DNA from: Camelimonas fluminis
GTDB lineage: Bacteria; Pseudomonadota; Alphaproteobacteria; Rhizobiales; Beijerinckiaceae
Length of the DNA stretch: 64,000 bases
Assembly (NCBI RefSeq): GCF_014656355.1
Contig: NZ_BNCG01000015.1
Span: forward strand, 2,948-66,947
Reading direction: 5' to 3'
Every line of letters starts with the position of its first letter. Position 1 is the stretch's first letter. A program made the position numbers and the translations under genes. Below the pieces are notes generated by a model. That model saw nothing but the letters and a program-made list of their open reading frames with translations, had not been told where the DNA came from and did no database searches. This document shows, piece by piece, positions 16,868-26,717 of the stretch.

Positions 16868-19098
16868 GGCCCGGTTCCGCTCATGTTGGCGCCGGACGGG
16901 CCTGCGTGCTCCAGCACGATGAGCGCCAGCGGCGGCAGGGTCAGCGACAGCGATTGCGCCTGCCCATGCGAGGCGACGGCTCCGGCGCAGACTGGCGCGC
17001 CATTGCCGACGCCCGAGCCGCCCCAGGCTTCCGCGTCGCTATTGAAACATTCGGTCCAGAGACCTGGGAAAGCGACGCCCACCCGATAGTTGTGGCGCGG
17101 CGCCGGAGTCATGTTGGCGACGACCAGTAGCGGCGGCTGGCCGTCGCCGGCGGAGCGGGTGAAGGCGAAGACAGCATTGGCCCTGTCGTCGCCGATAACC
17201 CACGCGAACCCCTCCGGGCTGTGGTCGAGCCGGTGCATCGCTGGGTGGCGGCGGTAGAGCGCGTTGAGTTCGCGCACGAGCTGCATCGTTCCGCGCCTGG
17301 GGGCGTCGTCGTCAGAGGGCCAAGGAAATGGCGCGTCGACGTTCCATTCCTGCTCCTGACCAAATTCGCAACCCATGAACAGCAGCTTCTTGCCAGGATG
17401 GGTCCACATCAGCGACAGGAACAGCCGCAGATTGGCGAAGCGCCGCCAATCGTCGCCAGGCATGCGGGCGATCAGCGAGCCTTTGCCGTGCACGACCTCG
17501 TCGTGGGAGATTGGCAGCACGAAATTTTCGGAGAAGGCGTAGATCAGCCCGAAGGTGATGTCGTCGCCGTGATAGCCGCGATGCACTGGGTCGCGCCCGA
17601 AATAGCGCAGCGTGTCGTGCATCCAGCCCATGTTCCATTTGAAATGGAAACCGAGGCCGCCCTGGTCAACCGGCGCGGTGACGCCCGGCCACGCGGTCGA
17701 TTCCTCGGCAATGGAAATGGCGCCGCGTCCGCGCGCGCCAATGAGCGCGTTAAGCTCCTGGAAAAAGGCCACCGCTTCCAGGTTCTCGCGGCCGCCGAGA
17801 TGGTTTGGCGTCCATTCGCCAGGCGCGCGGCTGTAATCGCGATAGAGCATGGAGGCGACGGCGTCGACGCGCAGTCCATCGAGATGGAAGGTCTCCAGCC
17901 ACCATAGCGCCGAGGCGATCAGGAAGCCGCGCACTTCGCTGCGACCGACATTGTAGATCAGTGTGTTCCAGTCGCGGTGGAAGCCCTGGCGTGGGTCTTC
18001 GTGCTCGTAAAGAGCGGTGCCGTCGAACCGCGCCAGGCCGTATTCGTCCGTGGGGAAATGGGCGGGGACCCAATCGAGGATCACGCCGATGCGGGCGGCG
18101 TGGCACCTGTCAACGAAGCGGGCGAAGGCCTCCGGCGGCCCAAGCCGCGCTGTTGGCGCAAACAGACCAAGCGGCTGGTAGCCCCACGAGCCGCCAAAGG
18201 GGTGCTCGGTGACCGGCAGCAGCTCGACATGGCTGAAACCCATGCGTTGCAGGTAGGGAATGAGCCTGTCGCCGGCGTCGTCCCAGCTGCCCATCTCGCC
18301 CCATTCCGTTCTCAGCCATGAGCCGACGTGCGCCTCGTAGATGGAGAGCGGCTCCGCCCTGGGGTTGGCGTTCGCCCGCTGCTCCAGCCACGCGGCGTCG
18401 CTCCAGGCGAAATCCGGCGTGGCGGCGACGATGGAGCCGGTGCGCGGCGGCTCTTCCTGCCGACGGCCCAACGGATCTGCCTTCCAGGGCAAGGGGTCGC
18501 CGTTCGCGCCGGTGATGGCGTATTTGTAGACGGCGCCTGGACCAACGCCGGGAATAAACAGCTCCCATACGCCAGGCCCAAGCCGGCGCCGCATCGGATG
18601 GCGGCGCGCATCCCAACCGTTGAAATCCCCGACCACGGCGACATGCGCGGCGTTTGGCGCCCACACGGAAAACAGCGTCCCCGCGACATCGTCGAACACA
18701 CGCGGATTGGCGCCAAACCGCGTCGACAGATCGAAATGCCGACCCTGGGCGAACAGGTAAATATCGTCCTCGGACAGCAGAAGGCCGAAAGAATAGGGAT
18801 CGATCGCCTCGACAATGCCGTCGGGCCAGGAGATGCGCAGCCGATAGGGGCCAGCCTCAGGGGCAGGCGCCTGAAAAAGGCCATTGCCCTCCGTATCCAT
18901 TGGAACAGCGCGCCGCGCCTCACCCTCGCCGGTGACGATCTCCGCGTAATTGCAGCCGGGCAACCAGGCGCGCACGAAGGCGCCGCCGGCATAAGCATGA
19001 CGACCGAGGATGGAGAAGGGGTCAGGGTGGCGGCCGCCTTCCAGCAGAGCCAGATCGTGCGGAGCAAGGGCGGGCAGGGAAGGCGCGGGCTGGCGCAT
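16864..19098 (-). CDS. glgB: 1,4-alpha-glucan branching enzyme
   Basis: A 744-residue GH13 enzyme that cuts alpha-1,4 chains and re-attaches them by alpha-1,6 bonds. An N-terminal carbohydrate-binding segment (HPDPFSILGRHAYAGGAFVR) precedes the CBM48 domain (FSVWAPNAAHVAVVGDFNGW) and the GH13 barrel. The catalytic residues are D412 (LRVDAVASMLY), E465 (ISIAEESTAWPGVT) and D533 (LPISHDEVVHGKGSL). Length matches GlgB. The frame extends upstream to 19167, but the start at 19098 (MRQPAPSLPAL) has AAGG at a good distance and fits family N-termini. Overlaps malQ by 4 bp. Confidence 0.96.
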   Translation of the reverse strand: MRQPAPSLPALAPHDLALLEGGRHPDPFSILGRHAYAGGAFVRAWLPGCNYAEIVTGEGEARRAVPMDTEGNGLFQAPAPEAGPYRLRISWPDGIVEAIDPYSFGLLLSEDDIYLFAQGRHFDLSTRFGANPRVFDDVAGTLFSVWAPNAAHVAVVGDFNGWDARRHPMRRRLGPGVWELFIPGVGPGAVYKYAITGANGDPLPWKADPLGRRQEEPPRTGSIVAATPDFAWSDAAWLEQRANANPRAEPLSIYEAHVGSWLRTEWGEMGSWDDAGDRLIPYLQRMGFSHVELLPVTEHPFGGSWGYQPLGLFAPTARLGPPEAFARFVDRCHAARIGVILDWVPAHFPTDEYGLARFDGTALYEHEDPRQGFHRDWNTLIYNVGRSEVRGFLIASALWWLETFHLDGLRVDAVASMLYRDYSRAPGEWTPNHLGGRENLEAVAFFQELNALIGARGRGAISIAEESTAWPGVTAPVDQGGLGFHFKWNMGWMHDTLRYFGRDPVHRGYHGDDITFGLIYAFSENFVLPISHDEVVHGKGSLIARMPGDDWRRFANLRLFLSLMWTHPGKKLLFMGCEFGQEQEWNVDAPFPWPSDDDAPRRGTMQLVRELNALYRRHPAMHRLDHSPEGFAWVIGDDRANAVFAFTRSAGDGQPPLLVVANMTPAPRHNYRVGVAFPGLWTECFNSDAEAWGGSGVGNGAPVCAGAVASHGQAQSLSLTLPPLALIVLEHAGPSGANMSGTGP

Positions 19099-19376
19099 GG
19101 AGAGGCCTTGTCTGGACGCCAGGGAGTTCCGTCCGGTGGCAGGGATCAGCATGCCGTAGCGCGGCATGAAAGGTTAACGCGCGCGCGTATTTTCGAGCTG
19201 GGCGAACATCGTGCTGGGCCATGAGAATGCGGCGCGCCGAAAGTATGGAGCAGGAATGCCGTTCAGTATGAGCGCTTTCCCTATTCGGCCCGTGGCGGCC
19301 ATGTGCCGGCGCCGGGCAGATCGCGGCATTTGCACCCGAGGTGGGTAACCCGATCTCACGCCAGCCGCCAGTTGGC

Positions 19377-19613
19377 TCAGACCTTCGGCTTTGAGACCGT
19401 CTTGCGGCCTGCCGTGGTAGCTGTCCTGGTGCGCGACGCGGTCGCCCGGGGCTTGCGCTGGACTGGCATGGTTGCGGCGGCGATTTCGCCAGGGCTGGCT
19501 GCGACGCGCTCCTCGGCGAGTCGCCAGTGTTCCGCGTCCCTGCCGTGAGGCCGGCCCTCGGCTTCCCAGATTGCGTAGGCGGCGTCGCGAATGGTCTGAT
19601 CCCTGTTCATCAT
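19377..19613 (-). CDS. DUF2934 small protein
   Basis: A 78-residue protein whose first 40 residues, TIRDAAYAIWEAEGRPHGRD followed by AEHWRLAEE, are the DUF2934 domain. The rest is a basic, Ala/Thr/Arg-rich tail (QRKPRATASRTRTATTAGRK). DUF2934 proteins are often found in or near glycogen/trehalose gene sets of Hyphomicrobiales, as here between glgA and glgB; their biochemical role is not known. The basic tail could bind polyanion. It lies about 100 bp downstream of glgA and 280 bp upstream of glgB on the same strand. Confidence 0.85.
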   Translation of the reverse strand: MMNRDQTIRDAAYAIWEAEGRPHGRDAEHWRLAEERVAASPGEIAAATMPVQRKPRATASRTRTATTAGRKTVSKPKV

Positions 19614-19711
19614 CTGCCTCCCGGAGGGTTGAATTGGACATGTGAGGCCCCGACCGCGTCAGCTGATGGCCGGCGGGTTCGGCGCCGTCCGAAGCCGCGC
19701 TGTCTCCATTG

Positions 19712-21244
19712 TCAGCTGGCGAGCGCGCGGGCGTAGACGTCCGCATAGCGGGAGCACGGGCGGCGCCAGTCAAAGCGCTTGGCCATGGCGTGGTCCCGCA
19801 TCTGGCGGAATGCTCGCCTGGAGCGAAAGGCGTCAAGGGCGCGGGAAACCGCCGCCGTCAGCCCAGCTCCGGTGAGGCTGGAGAAAAGGAAGCCCGAAAG
19901 CCCGTCTTCGATGGTGTCGACCAGACCGCCGGTCCGGTAGGCGATCGGCAGCGCCCCGGAGCGCTGCGCGTACATCTGGCTCAGCCCGCAAGGCTCGAAG
20001 CGCGATGGCATCAGCAGAAAATCGCTGGCGGCGAACAATCGCCGGGCCTCGCCGTCGTCGAAGCCGATGCGTGCGGCGACTGCGTGCGGATGCTTCCTGG
20101 CCAGCGTCTCCACCGCCTCCTCGATGCCGGGCTCGCCGCGCCCCGTCACCACCAGCTGGCCGCCCCGCGCCACGATGGTTTCGGCGACCTCCAGCGACAG
20201 GTCGACGCCCTTCTGGTGCACAAGGCGGGAGATGATGGAAAACAGCGGCCCCCGCGACGCCGGCAGATCAAAGGTCTTGCGGATTTCGGCGGCGTTGCGC
20301 CGCTTCCACTGGCGCACGATCTGATCGCCGCCAGCGCCGGAATCGATCAGCGCATGCCAGCTGTCGTCAATGCCATTGATGATGCCGGTCAGCCGGCCCT
20401 CGTTCATCCGGGTTTTGAGGAGCCCGTCGAGGCCGCAGCCATGTTCTGGCGTGGTGATCTCGCTGGCGTAGGTCTCGCTGACCGTGGTGACATGCGAACC
20501 GTAGAAAATGCCGCTCTTCAGGAACGAGATCTTGCCGTGGAACTCGGAGCCATTGATGTCGAAGGCGGCCTCGGGGATGCCCAGCAGGCGCATGCGCTGC
20601 GGGTGATACAGGCCCTGGTAGGCCAGGTTGTGAATCGTCAGGATCGACGGCGTGGCCAGCCCCTTCCAGCGCATATAGCCAGGGGCGAGCGCGGATGGCC
20701 AGTCGTTCACATGGAGGATGTCGGGTTTCCACTGTGGGTCCGCCTCGCCGGCGGCGATTTCCGCCGCGGCCAGCGAAAGTCGCCCGAAGCGGATGTCATT
20801 GTCGCCGAAGTCACCGCCGCTGAACGGCCCGTAAGGCGAGCCGTCGCGATCGTAGAGCTCATCGCAGAGCACCGTGTAGATAACGAGACCGTCAGCGGTG
20901 GCGAAGCGGCCAAGCGACCATGGCGGCAGACCGGCGACACGCGGCATCCGCTGCACCACTTCCATCGCCGGCATGGCGTTGCGGACTTGCCGGAAGCCGG
21001 GCAACAGCACCCGCACGTCGCAGAAGGCGCGTAACTGCCGGGGCAGGGCGGTCGCGACCTCGCCCAGGCCGCCAGCCTTGATGAAGTCGCCCATCTCCGA
21101 TGTCACAAACAGCAGTCTGGTGTTCGCGGCGATCGGCGAGGGCCGATCGTAAGGGTCTTCTTTCACGGCAGGCGCGAGCTGCAATGCATGGCCAGACGTC
21201 ACAAGCGAGTTTCCGGCGCGAGCCAGATCCAGACTGTCTGTCAT
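19712..21244 (-). CDS. glgA: Glycogen synthase (ADP-glucose)
   Basis: A 510-residue GT5 glycosyltransferase adding glucose from ADP-glucose to glycogen. The N-terminal Rossmann domain has LLFVTSEMGDFIKAGGLGEV, where K56-x-G-G-L is the ADP-glucose-binding motif. The C-terminal domain contains FSIISRLVHQKGVDL, LLMPSRFEPCGLSQMYAQRS (the E-x-x-G nucleotide-sugar site) and GALPIAYRTGGLVDTI. The frame is open to 21370, but the start at 21244 is preceded by GGGAG and leaves a natural 40-residue leader. It opens the minus-strand glycogen arm. The glgC partner that makes its substrate is not in the window. Confidence 0.95.
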   Translation of the reverse strand: MTDSLDLARAGNSLVTSGHALQLAPAVKEDPYDRPSPIAANTRLLFVTSEMGDFIKAGGLGEVATALPRQLRAFCDVRVLLPGFRQVRNAMPAMEVVQRMPRVAGLPPWSLGRFATADGLVIYTVLCDELYDRDGSPYGPFSGGDFGDNDIRFGRLSLAAAEIAAGEADPQWKPDILHVNDWPSALAPGYMRWKGLATPSILTIHNLAYQGLYHPQRMRLLGIPEAAFDINGSEFHGKISFLKSGIFYGSHVTTVSETYASEITTPEHGCGLDGLLKTRMNEGRLTGIINGIDDSWHALIDSGAGGDQIVRQWKRRNAAEIRKTFDLPASRGPLFSIISRLVHQKGVDLSLEVAETIVARGGQLVVTGRGEPGIEEAVETLARKHPHAVAARIGFDDGEARRLFAASDFLLMPSRFEPCGLSQMYAQRSGALPIAYRTGGLVDTIEDGLSGFLFSSLTGAGLTAAVSRALDAFRSRRAFRQMRDHAMAKRFDWRRPCSRYADVYARALAS

Positions 21245-21881
21245 CCCGTCACTCCCTCGGCCTCTCGCGAACCGCGACAGACTGCCGTCTTCGGGTTCCT
21301 GCATGTCCGCGGAACTCCAAAGCAAGATCGGCGCCAGTTGTCTTGAACGGTTATTTCTGATGCCCGCCATCGCGCATTGCGAACAGGTCGGAAAACGTCA
21401 GATGGAAGCGCTTTCCCCATGCACCCTGAATGCGAAAATGGTGTGACGCTTTCGGCCCGGGACGCGGCGGCGCAGACCCGCCAGTGGCTGCGCATTGGCC
21501 GCTCCGGCGCCCCAAGCTGGCTGGTGATCGTGATTGGGGCATGCCGGCCGCCCTGGTGGTCAAATTTTGAGCGTTCCAGAACGCTGGAAGCAGACCTGTT
21601 CCATGCGGCGCGTTCATGCCGGACCAGCACGGGCGGCGCGTCATGTCCGTTTGGCCGGAACCCGGGGCCAGCGCTGGCGTGGAACGCTTCGCCGCCACGC
21701 ATCTGGCGGCAGCCGGGGCGAGGGGCCGGGTTGTGTCCGGATCTTGCCGGAAGCCTTTGGCGCAGCGCCATGGCGGGGCCGCAGCAGTGTCATTCGCGCG
21801 TCGCCGGGGCATGCCATATGGCTGCACCTTTTATGATCTTGCTGCGTTCTCGCCATTCCAGGATCGTAACAGGCCAACGAC
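21245..21881. other. Divergent glgA/glgP intergenic region
   Basis: About 640 bp between divergent glgA and glgP. The frames that cross it (for example 21377-21919 plus, 21351-21827 minus) have no recognisable domains. The region must hold the promoters of both glycogen arms, but I could not place elements with confidence. Confidence 0.5.
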
Positions 21882-24365
21882 ATGACCCAGGGTTTTCCAT
21901 TGACCGTTCCCGTTCGTGAACCCTCCGCGCCATCATCGCCCGACGACCAGGTTGCTCGCGTCAAGGCTCAGGTGGTGCGCAAACTGTCCTACTCACTTGG
22001 CAAAAGCCCGGACGTCGCCCAGGCGCATGACTGGTTGACCGCGGCCATTCTCGCCGCGCGCGACCACGTTATTGACGTGTGGCACCGCTCGACCCGGGAA
22101 AGCTACGCGACCGGCAGAAAACGGGTGTATTACCTGTCGCTCGAATTCCTGATCGGCCGTTCGCTCTCGGATACGCTGAACAACCTTGGCCTGACCGGCC
22201 CGATGGCCCAGGCGCTCGAGGAGCTTGGCGTTGATCTGGCCATGCTGGAAACGATGGAGCCGGACGCGGCGCTCGGCAATGGCGGCCTCGGCCGGCTCGC
22301 CGCGTGCTATATGGAGGCGATGGCGTCGGTCGGCGTCGCGGCCCTGGGCTATGGCATCCGCTACGATCACGGCCTGTTCAAGCAGCGGATTGACGGCGGC
22401 AAGCAGGTGGAGACGCCGGAAGACTGGTTGTCGTTCCGCAACCCCTGGGAGTTCGAGCGTCGCGAAAGCGCCTACAAGATTGGCTTCGGCGGCACGCTGA
22501 CCCCCGCCAGTGAGCCCGGACAGGTGCTCTGGACGCCGGGCGAGACCATCTTCGCCGTTGCCTATGACACGCCGGTGGTCGGCTGGAAGGGGCGCGACGC
22601 CAGCACCCTCCGGCTCTGGCGCGCCCGGGCCATGCACCCCTTGTCGCTCGACGCCTTCAACCAGGGGGATCTTGTCGGCGCGGTGGCCGAACGCAATCGC
22701 GCCGAAGCGATTTCCAAGGTGCTCTATCCGAACGATTCAACGCCTGTCGGTCAGGAACTGCGCTTGCGGCAGGAGTATTTCTTCACGTCCGCCTCCCTTC
22801 AGGATCTGGTCCGGCGACATTTGCGTCAGTTCGGCGCGCTCGACAATCTCGCCGACAAGGTGGCTATCCAGCTCAACGACACCCATCCGTCGCTCGCGGT
22901 CGCCGAACTGATGCGGCTTCTGGTCGATGAGCATGGCTTTGAATGGGAGCGCGCCTGGGAGATCACCACGGCGACAATCTCCTACACCAACCATACGTTG
23001 CTGCCCGAGGCGCTGGAAACCTGGCCAGTGGCGCTGATGGAGCGGCTGCTGCCGCGCCACATGCAGCTCATCTTCCGCATCAACGCCCGCTTCCTTGACG
23101 GGGTGCGGCGCGAGAACCCCGAGACCGACCTTGCGGCGCTGTCGCTGATCGACGAGCACCATGGCCGGCGCGTGCGCATGGCCCATCTGGCCTTTGTCGG
23201 CTCCCACAAGGTCAATGGCGTCTCGGCGCTGCACTCAAACCTGATGAAGGAGACGGTGTTCGCGCCGCTGAACAGCGTTTTCCCGGATCGCATCACCAAC
23301 GTCACCAACGGCATCACGCCCCGGCGCTGGCTGCTCAACGCCAATCCGGGTCTGACAGGGCTGCTCCAGGAAACCTGCGGAGAGCGCGTCACGGACGATA
23401 TTGGCCTCATCCGCCAGTTCGGAGCTTTGGCGGGCGATGCGGCCGTGCATGATCGCCTGGCCGCCATCCGGCGGGAAAACAAACTGAAGCTGGCGAAGAT
23501 CATCCGCCAGGATTGCGGCGTCACAGTCGATCCCGCCGCCCTGTTCGACGTGCAGATCAAGCGTATTCACGAATACAAGCGCCAGCTGCTCAATATTCTT
23601 GAAACGATCGCGCTCTACGACGCCATCCGTTCCGAGCCCTATCGCGAATGGGCGCCGCGCGTGAAGATTTTCGCTGGCAAGGCCGCGTCCAGCTACGCCA
23701 CCGCCAAGTCGATCATCAATCTGATTAACGACGTCGCAGCCGTGGTGAACAACGACATCACAACCCGCGACCGACTCAAGGTTGTCTTCCTGCCAAACTA
23801 CAATGTCAGCCTGGCTGAGGCGATCATTCCGGCCGCCGATCTGTCCGAGCAGATTTCGACGGCCGGCATGGAGGCCTCCGGGACCGGCAACATGAAGTTC
23901 GCCCTCAACGGCGCCGTCACCATCGGCACGCTGGACGGCGCCAACATCGAAATCGGCGAGCGCGTGGGCGAAGATAACATCATGATCTTCGGCATGACCG
24001 CAGACCAGGTAGAGGCGGCGCGACGCAATCCGCGTCCCAGCGCCGACATTATCCGCGACTCTGCGCAACTGGAGGGCGTTCTCGACGCCGTGGCCGGCGG
24101 CGTCTATTCGCCCGGCGAGCCTGATCGCTACGCCGGCCTTGTGGAAGGCCTCACCGCCAATGACTGGTTCATGGTGCTGAACGACTTTGAGAGTTATCGC
24201 CTCACGCAGCGGCGGGTCGACACCCTGTGGGCGGATCAAGGCCGGTGGTGGCGGATGTCCGTGAACAACACGGCGCATTGCGCCTGGTTCAGCGCCGACC
24301 GCGCCATTCGCGAATACGGGGCGCGCATCTGGAGCCTGTCCACGACGGCGCCTGGACAGGGCTGA
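21882..24365 (+). CDS. glgP: Glycogen/starch phosphorylase
   Basis: An 827-residue GT35 enzyme that releases glucose-1-phosphate from glycogen using pyridoxal phosphate. Visible family blocks: YYLSLEFLIGRSLSDTLNNL, EPDAALGNGGLGRLAACYME, NDTHPSLAVAELMRLLVDE, FPDRITNVTNGITPRRWL, VQIKRIHEYKRQLLNILET, and the PLP-lysine motif EASGTGNMKFALNG with K672. Length matches bacterial GlgP (about 800-830). The start ATG 21882 gives a usual N-terminus. The stop is 4 bp before the glgX start, so the two are co-transcribed. Confidence 0.97.
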   Translation: MTQGFPLTVPVREPSAPSSPDDQVARVKAQVVRKLSYSLGKSPDVAQAHDWLTAAILAARDHVIDVWHRSTRESYATGRKRVYYLSLEFLIGRSLSDTLNNLGLTGPMAQALEELGVDLAMLETMEPDAALGNGGLGRLAACYMEAMASVGVAALGYGIRYDHGLFKQRIDGGKQVETPEDWLSFRNPWEFERRESAYKIGFGGTLTPASEPGQVLWTPGETIFAVAYDTPVVGWKGRDASTLRLWRARAMHPLSLDAFNQGDLVGAVAERNRAEAISKVLYPNDSTPVGQELRLRQEYFFTSASLQDLVRRHLRQFGALDNLADKVAIQLNDTHPSLAVAELMRLLVDEHGFEWERAWEITTATISYTNHTLLPEALETWPVALMERLLPRHMQLIFRINARFLDGVRRENPETDLAALSLIDEHHGRRVRMAHLAFVGSHKVNGVSALHSNLMKETVFAPLNSVFPDRITNVTNGITPRRWLLNANPGLTGLLQETCGERVTDDIGLIRQFGALAGDAAVHDRLAAIRRENKLKLAKIIRQDCGVTVDPAALFDVQIKRIHEYKRQLLNILETIALYDAIRSEPYREWAPRVKIFAGKAASSYATAKSIINLINDVAAVVNNDITTRDRLKVVFLPNYNVSLAEAIIPAADLSEQISTAGMEASGTGNMKFALNGAVTIGTLDGANIEIGERVGEDNIMIFGMTADQVEAARRNPRPSADIIRDSAQLEGVLDAVAGGVYSPGEPDRYAGLVEGLTANDWFMVLNDFESYRLTQRRVDTLWADQGRWWRMSVNNTAHCAWFSADRAIREYGARIWSLSTTAPGQG

Positions 24366-24369
24366 GACG

Positions 24370-26343
24370 TTGCGCCCGCCCTTCAGGATCAGGGCATGTC
24401 CGCGCCCGGAAGCAATGGGGCCATCCGTGGTGGAAGACGGGGTCTGCTTCGCGGTTTTCTCCCGCCATGGCAGCCGCGTTCTTGTCAGCGTCTTCGATGA
24501 GGCGGGCGAGGGCGAGCTGGCGCGGTTCGCCCTGCCATGCCGGGAGAGCGACATACATTTCGGCCTGCTGGAGGGCGCCGGCGCCACGTTGCGCTATGGT
24601 CTGCGCGTGGAAGGGCCGTGGCAGCCCGAACGTGGTCACCGGTTCGACCCGGCCAAGCTGCTCGTTGACCCCTACGCCACGCTGATCGACCGGCCGTTCC
24701 GCTGGGACCCGGAATTGGCCCGTCATGGCGCGGACACCACGGCGCTGGTTCCCCGCAGCGTTGTCGTGTCTCTCCCGGGGGGAGGTGAAACGCCGGCGCT
24801 GGCGCCGCCATCGTTTATATACGAGCTTGCCGTGCGCTCCTTCACCATGCAGCGGCCGGACACGCCGCCGGCATTGCGCGGCACGCTCGCGGCCCTGGGC
24901 GATCCGTCAGTTATCGCCTATCTGAAAGCCTTGGGGGTCAGCCATGTCGAGTTGATGCCCGTCGGCGCCTGGATGGATGAACGGCATCTGCCCCCGCAGG
25001 GCCTCACCAATGCCTGGGGCTACAATCCGGTCAACTTTCTGGCGCTGGACCCCCGACTGGCGCCTGGCGGTCCGGCCGACCTCGCCGCGCTCTGCCAGGC
25101 CATGGCGCGCGCCAACATTGGCGTGATCCTCGACATCGTTCTCAACCACACCGCCGAAAGCGACGAGTTTGGCGCCACAATCTGCCTGCGTGGCCTCGAC
25201 AATGCGGTGTACTACCGCCATGCGGCCGGCGATCCCGGTCGCCTCGTCAATGACACCGGCTGTGGCAACACACTGGCGCTTGATCGCGCCCCGGTGGCGC
25301 GGCTTGCGCTGGACGCGCTGCGGCACTGGCGGCGCCTCGGCGTCAGCGGTTTCCGTTTCGATCTTGGCGCGGTGCTGGGACGCACGGAGACCGGGTTTTC
25401 GCCCGACGCGCCGCTGTTTGTCGCCCTGCTGCAGGATCCCGAACTCTCCCGGGCCATCCTGATCGCCGAACCGTGGGATATCGGACCTGGCGGCTATCAG
25501 GCTGGTCACTTCCCGGCGCCATTCGCCGAATGGAACGGCCGGTTCCGCGATGACGTGCGACGCTTCTGGCGCGGCGACAGCGCCGCCGCCGGCGCCCTGG
25601 CGACGCGGCTTGCCGGCTCATCCGATCTGTTCGCCGGCGCCCATCGCGGACCGCAGGCCGGCGTCAGTTTCGTCGCCGCCCATGACGGCTTCACGCTTGC
25701 CGACCTTGTTGCCTTCGAGCGCAAGCACAACGAAGCGAATGGCGAGGACAACCGGGACGGCGACAACGACAACCATAGCTGGAACTGCGACGCCGAGGGG
25801 CCCTCGCGTGATCCTGCGATCGGGGCCGCGCGTCGCCGCGATGTCAGCGCCCTGCTTGCGACGTTGTTCCTTGCGCGCGGCATTCCAATGCTGACCGCTG
25901 GCGACGAGTTCGGGCGGACGCAGCATGGCAACAACAATGCCTATGCCCAGGATAACCCGGACTTCTGGCTCGACTGGCAAGGGGCTGATACGGAGCGCGT
26001 CGCCATGGTCGCGACGCTCGCCGCACTACGCCGGCAACATCCGCTGCTGTCCGCCGCCAATTTCCTGAGCGGGAAGGGCGATCCGCCTGACGCGCTCTGG
26101 CTGCGACCGGACGGAGCGCCCGTCGCAGACCATGAGTGGAGCCAGCTTGACGCTTTTTGCCTGTTGCTCAATGGCGCGAATGAAAGCCTCCTGATCGCAG
26201 TTAACCGGAGCAGGCGGGGGATGGCGTTGACGCATCCTCCGGGCCAATGGGAGCTGTTGTTTTCATCCTGCCGCGATGACGCGGACATGCTCCCCGCCCG
26301 CAGCGTGGTTTTGTGGCGACAGCACGGAATCTTCGGCTCCTGA
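24370..26343 (+). CDS. glgX: Glycogen debranching enzyme
   Basis: A 657-residue GH13 isoamylase-type enzyme that hydrolyses alpha-1,6 branches left after phosphorolysis. The N-terminal CBM48 part reads VVEDGVCFAVFSRHGSRVLV. The barrel includes WGYNPVNFLALDPRLAPGG, ILDIVLNHTAES, nucleophile D331 (SGFRFDLGAVLGR), acid E367 (LIAEPWDIGPGGY), FVAAHDGFTLADLV and GDNDNHSWNCDAEG. The start is TTG at 24370, 4 bp after the glgP stop; it includes the family-typical RPPFRIRACPRPEA lead-in that a start at ATG 24415 would lose. It is coupled to glgP in one operon. Confidence 0.94.
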   Translation: MRPPFRIRACPRPEAMGPSVVEDGVCFAVFSRHGSRVLVSVFDEAGEGELARFALPCRESDIHFGLLEGAGATLRYGLRVEGPWQPERGHRFDPAKLLVDPYATLIDRPFRWDPELARHGADTTALVPRSVVVSLPGGGETPALAPPSFIYELAVRSFTMQRPDTPPALRGTLAALGDPSVIAYLKALGVSHVELMPVGAWMDERHLPPQGLTNAWGYNPVNFLALDPRLAPGGPADLAALCQAMARANIGVILDIVLNHTAESDEFGATICLRGLDNAVYYRHAAGDPGRLVNDTGCGNTLALDRAPVARLALDALRHWRRLGVSGFRFDLGAVLGRTETGFSPDAPLFVALLQDPELSRAILIAEPWDIGPGGYQAGHFPAPFAEWNGRFRDDVRRFWRGDSAAAGALATRLAGSSDLFAGAHRGPQAGVSFVAAHDGFTLADLVAFERKHNEANGEDNRDGDNDNHSWNCDAEGPSRDPAIGAARRRDVSALLATLFLARGIPMLTAGDEFGRTQHGNNNAYAQDNPDFWLDWQGADTERVAMVATLAALRRQHPLLSAANFLSGKGDPPDALWLRPDGAPVADHEWSQLDAFCLLLNGANESLLIAVNRSRRGMALTHPPGQWELLFSSCRDDADMLPARSVVLWRQHGIFGS

Positions 26344-26717
26344 TGATAGGCGCCTTCCTCGCGAATGTTACCTGACGTGCACGCGCGTGTATTGTGTAGC
26401 AAACTATAATATTTATATAATTCATGACCTAATCATAGTATTGATGGCTCGATCATATTCACAGAGACGTTTCAGGCCCCCTGGAAATTTCAAATTTCTT
26501 ACGTGAGCGCCGCCACGCTCCCTGGGCCGGGCAAGTTTATCCCGATGCAAGCCGGCCATATGAGCATTCCCTCCGGAGACCTTTGGAGGGTGTTTTGGCT
26601 CGACGGCCCTGTCCCACACGGTTGCCTGAAGCGACATGGTCTTCACAATTCGCTCTGTCGCCTGGAGGAAACCGTGCCTCTGGGCCAGACTGCCAAAACC
26701 AAAAGGGAGGATGCTCC
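26344..26717. other. Intergenic stretch with AT-rich island
   Basis: About 374 bp between glgX and the SDR gene. Positions 26390-26460 are strikingly AT-rich (CAAACTATAATATTTATATA and following), unlike the surrounding GC-rich DNA, and may hold promoter elements for the SDR. No gene is seen. Confidence 0.5.

Noticed and set aside
19709-21034. A 441-codon plus-strand open frame across glgA
   Set aside because: It is antisense to the well-conserved glgA, has low-complexity composition and no domain; long antisense frames are expected in GC-rich genes.
14837-26343. Glycogen locus as a GlgE/maltosyltransferase or trehalose (TreYZ) pathway
   Set aside because: Catalytic motifs and lengths match GlgB, MalQ, GlgP, GlgX and GlgA; no TreY, TreZ, TreS or GlgE signature is present.
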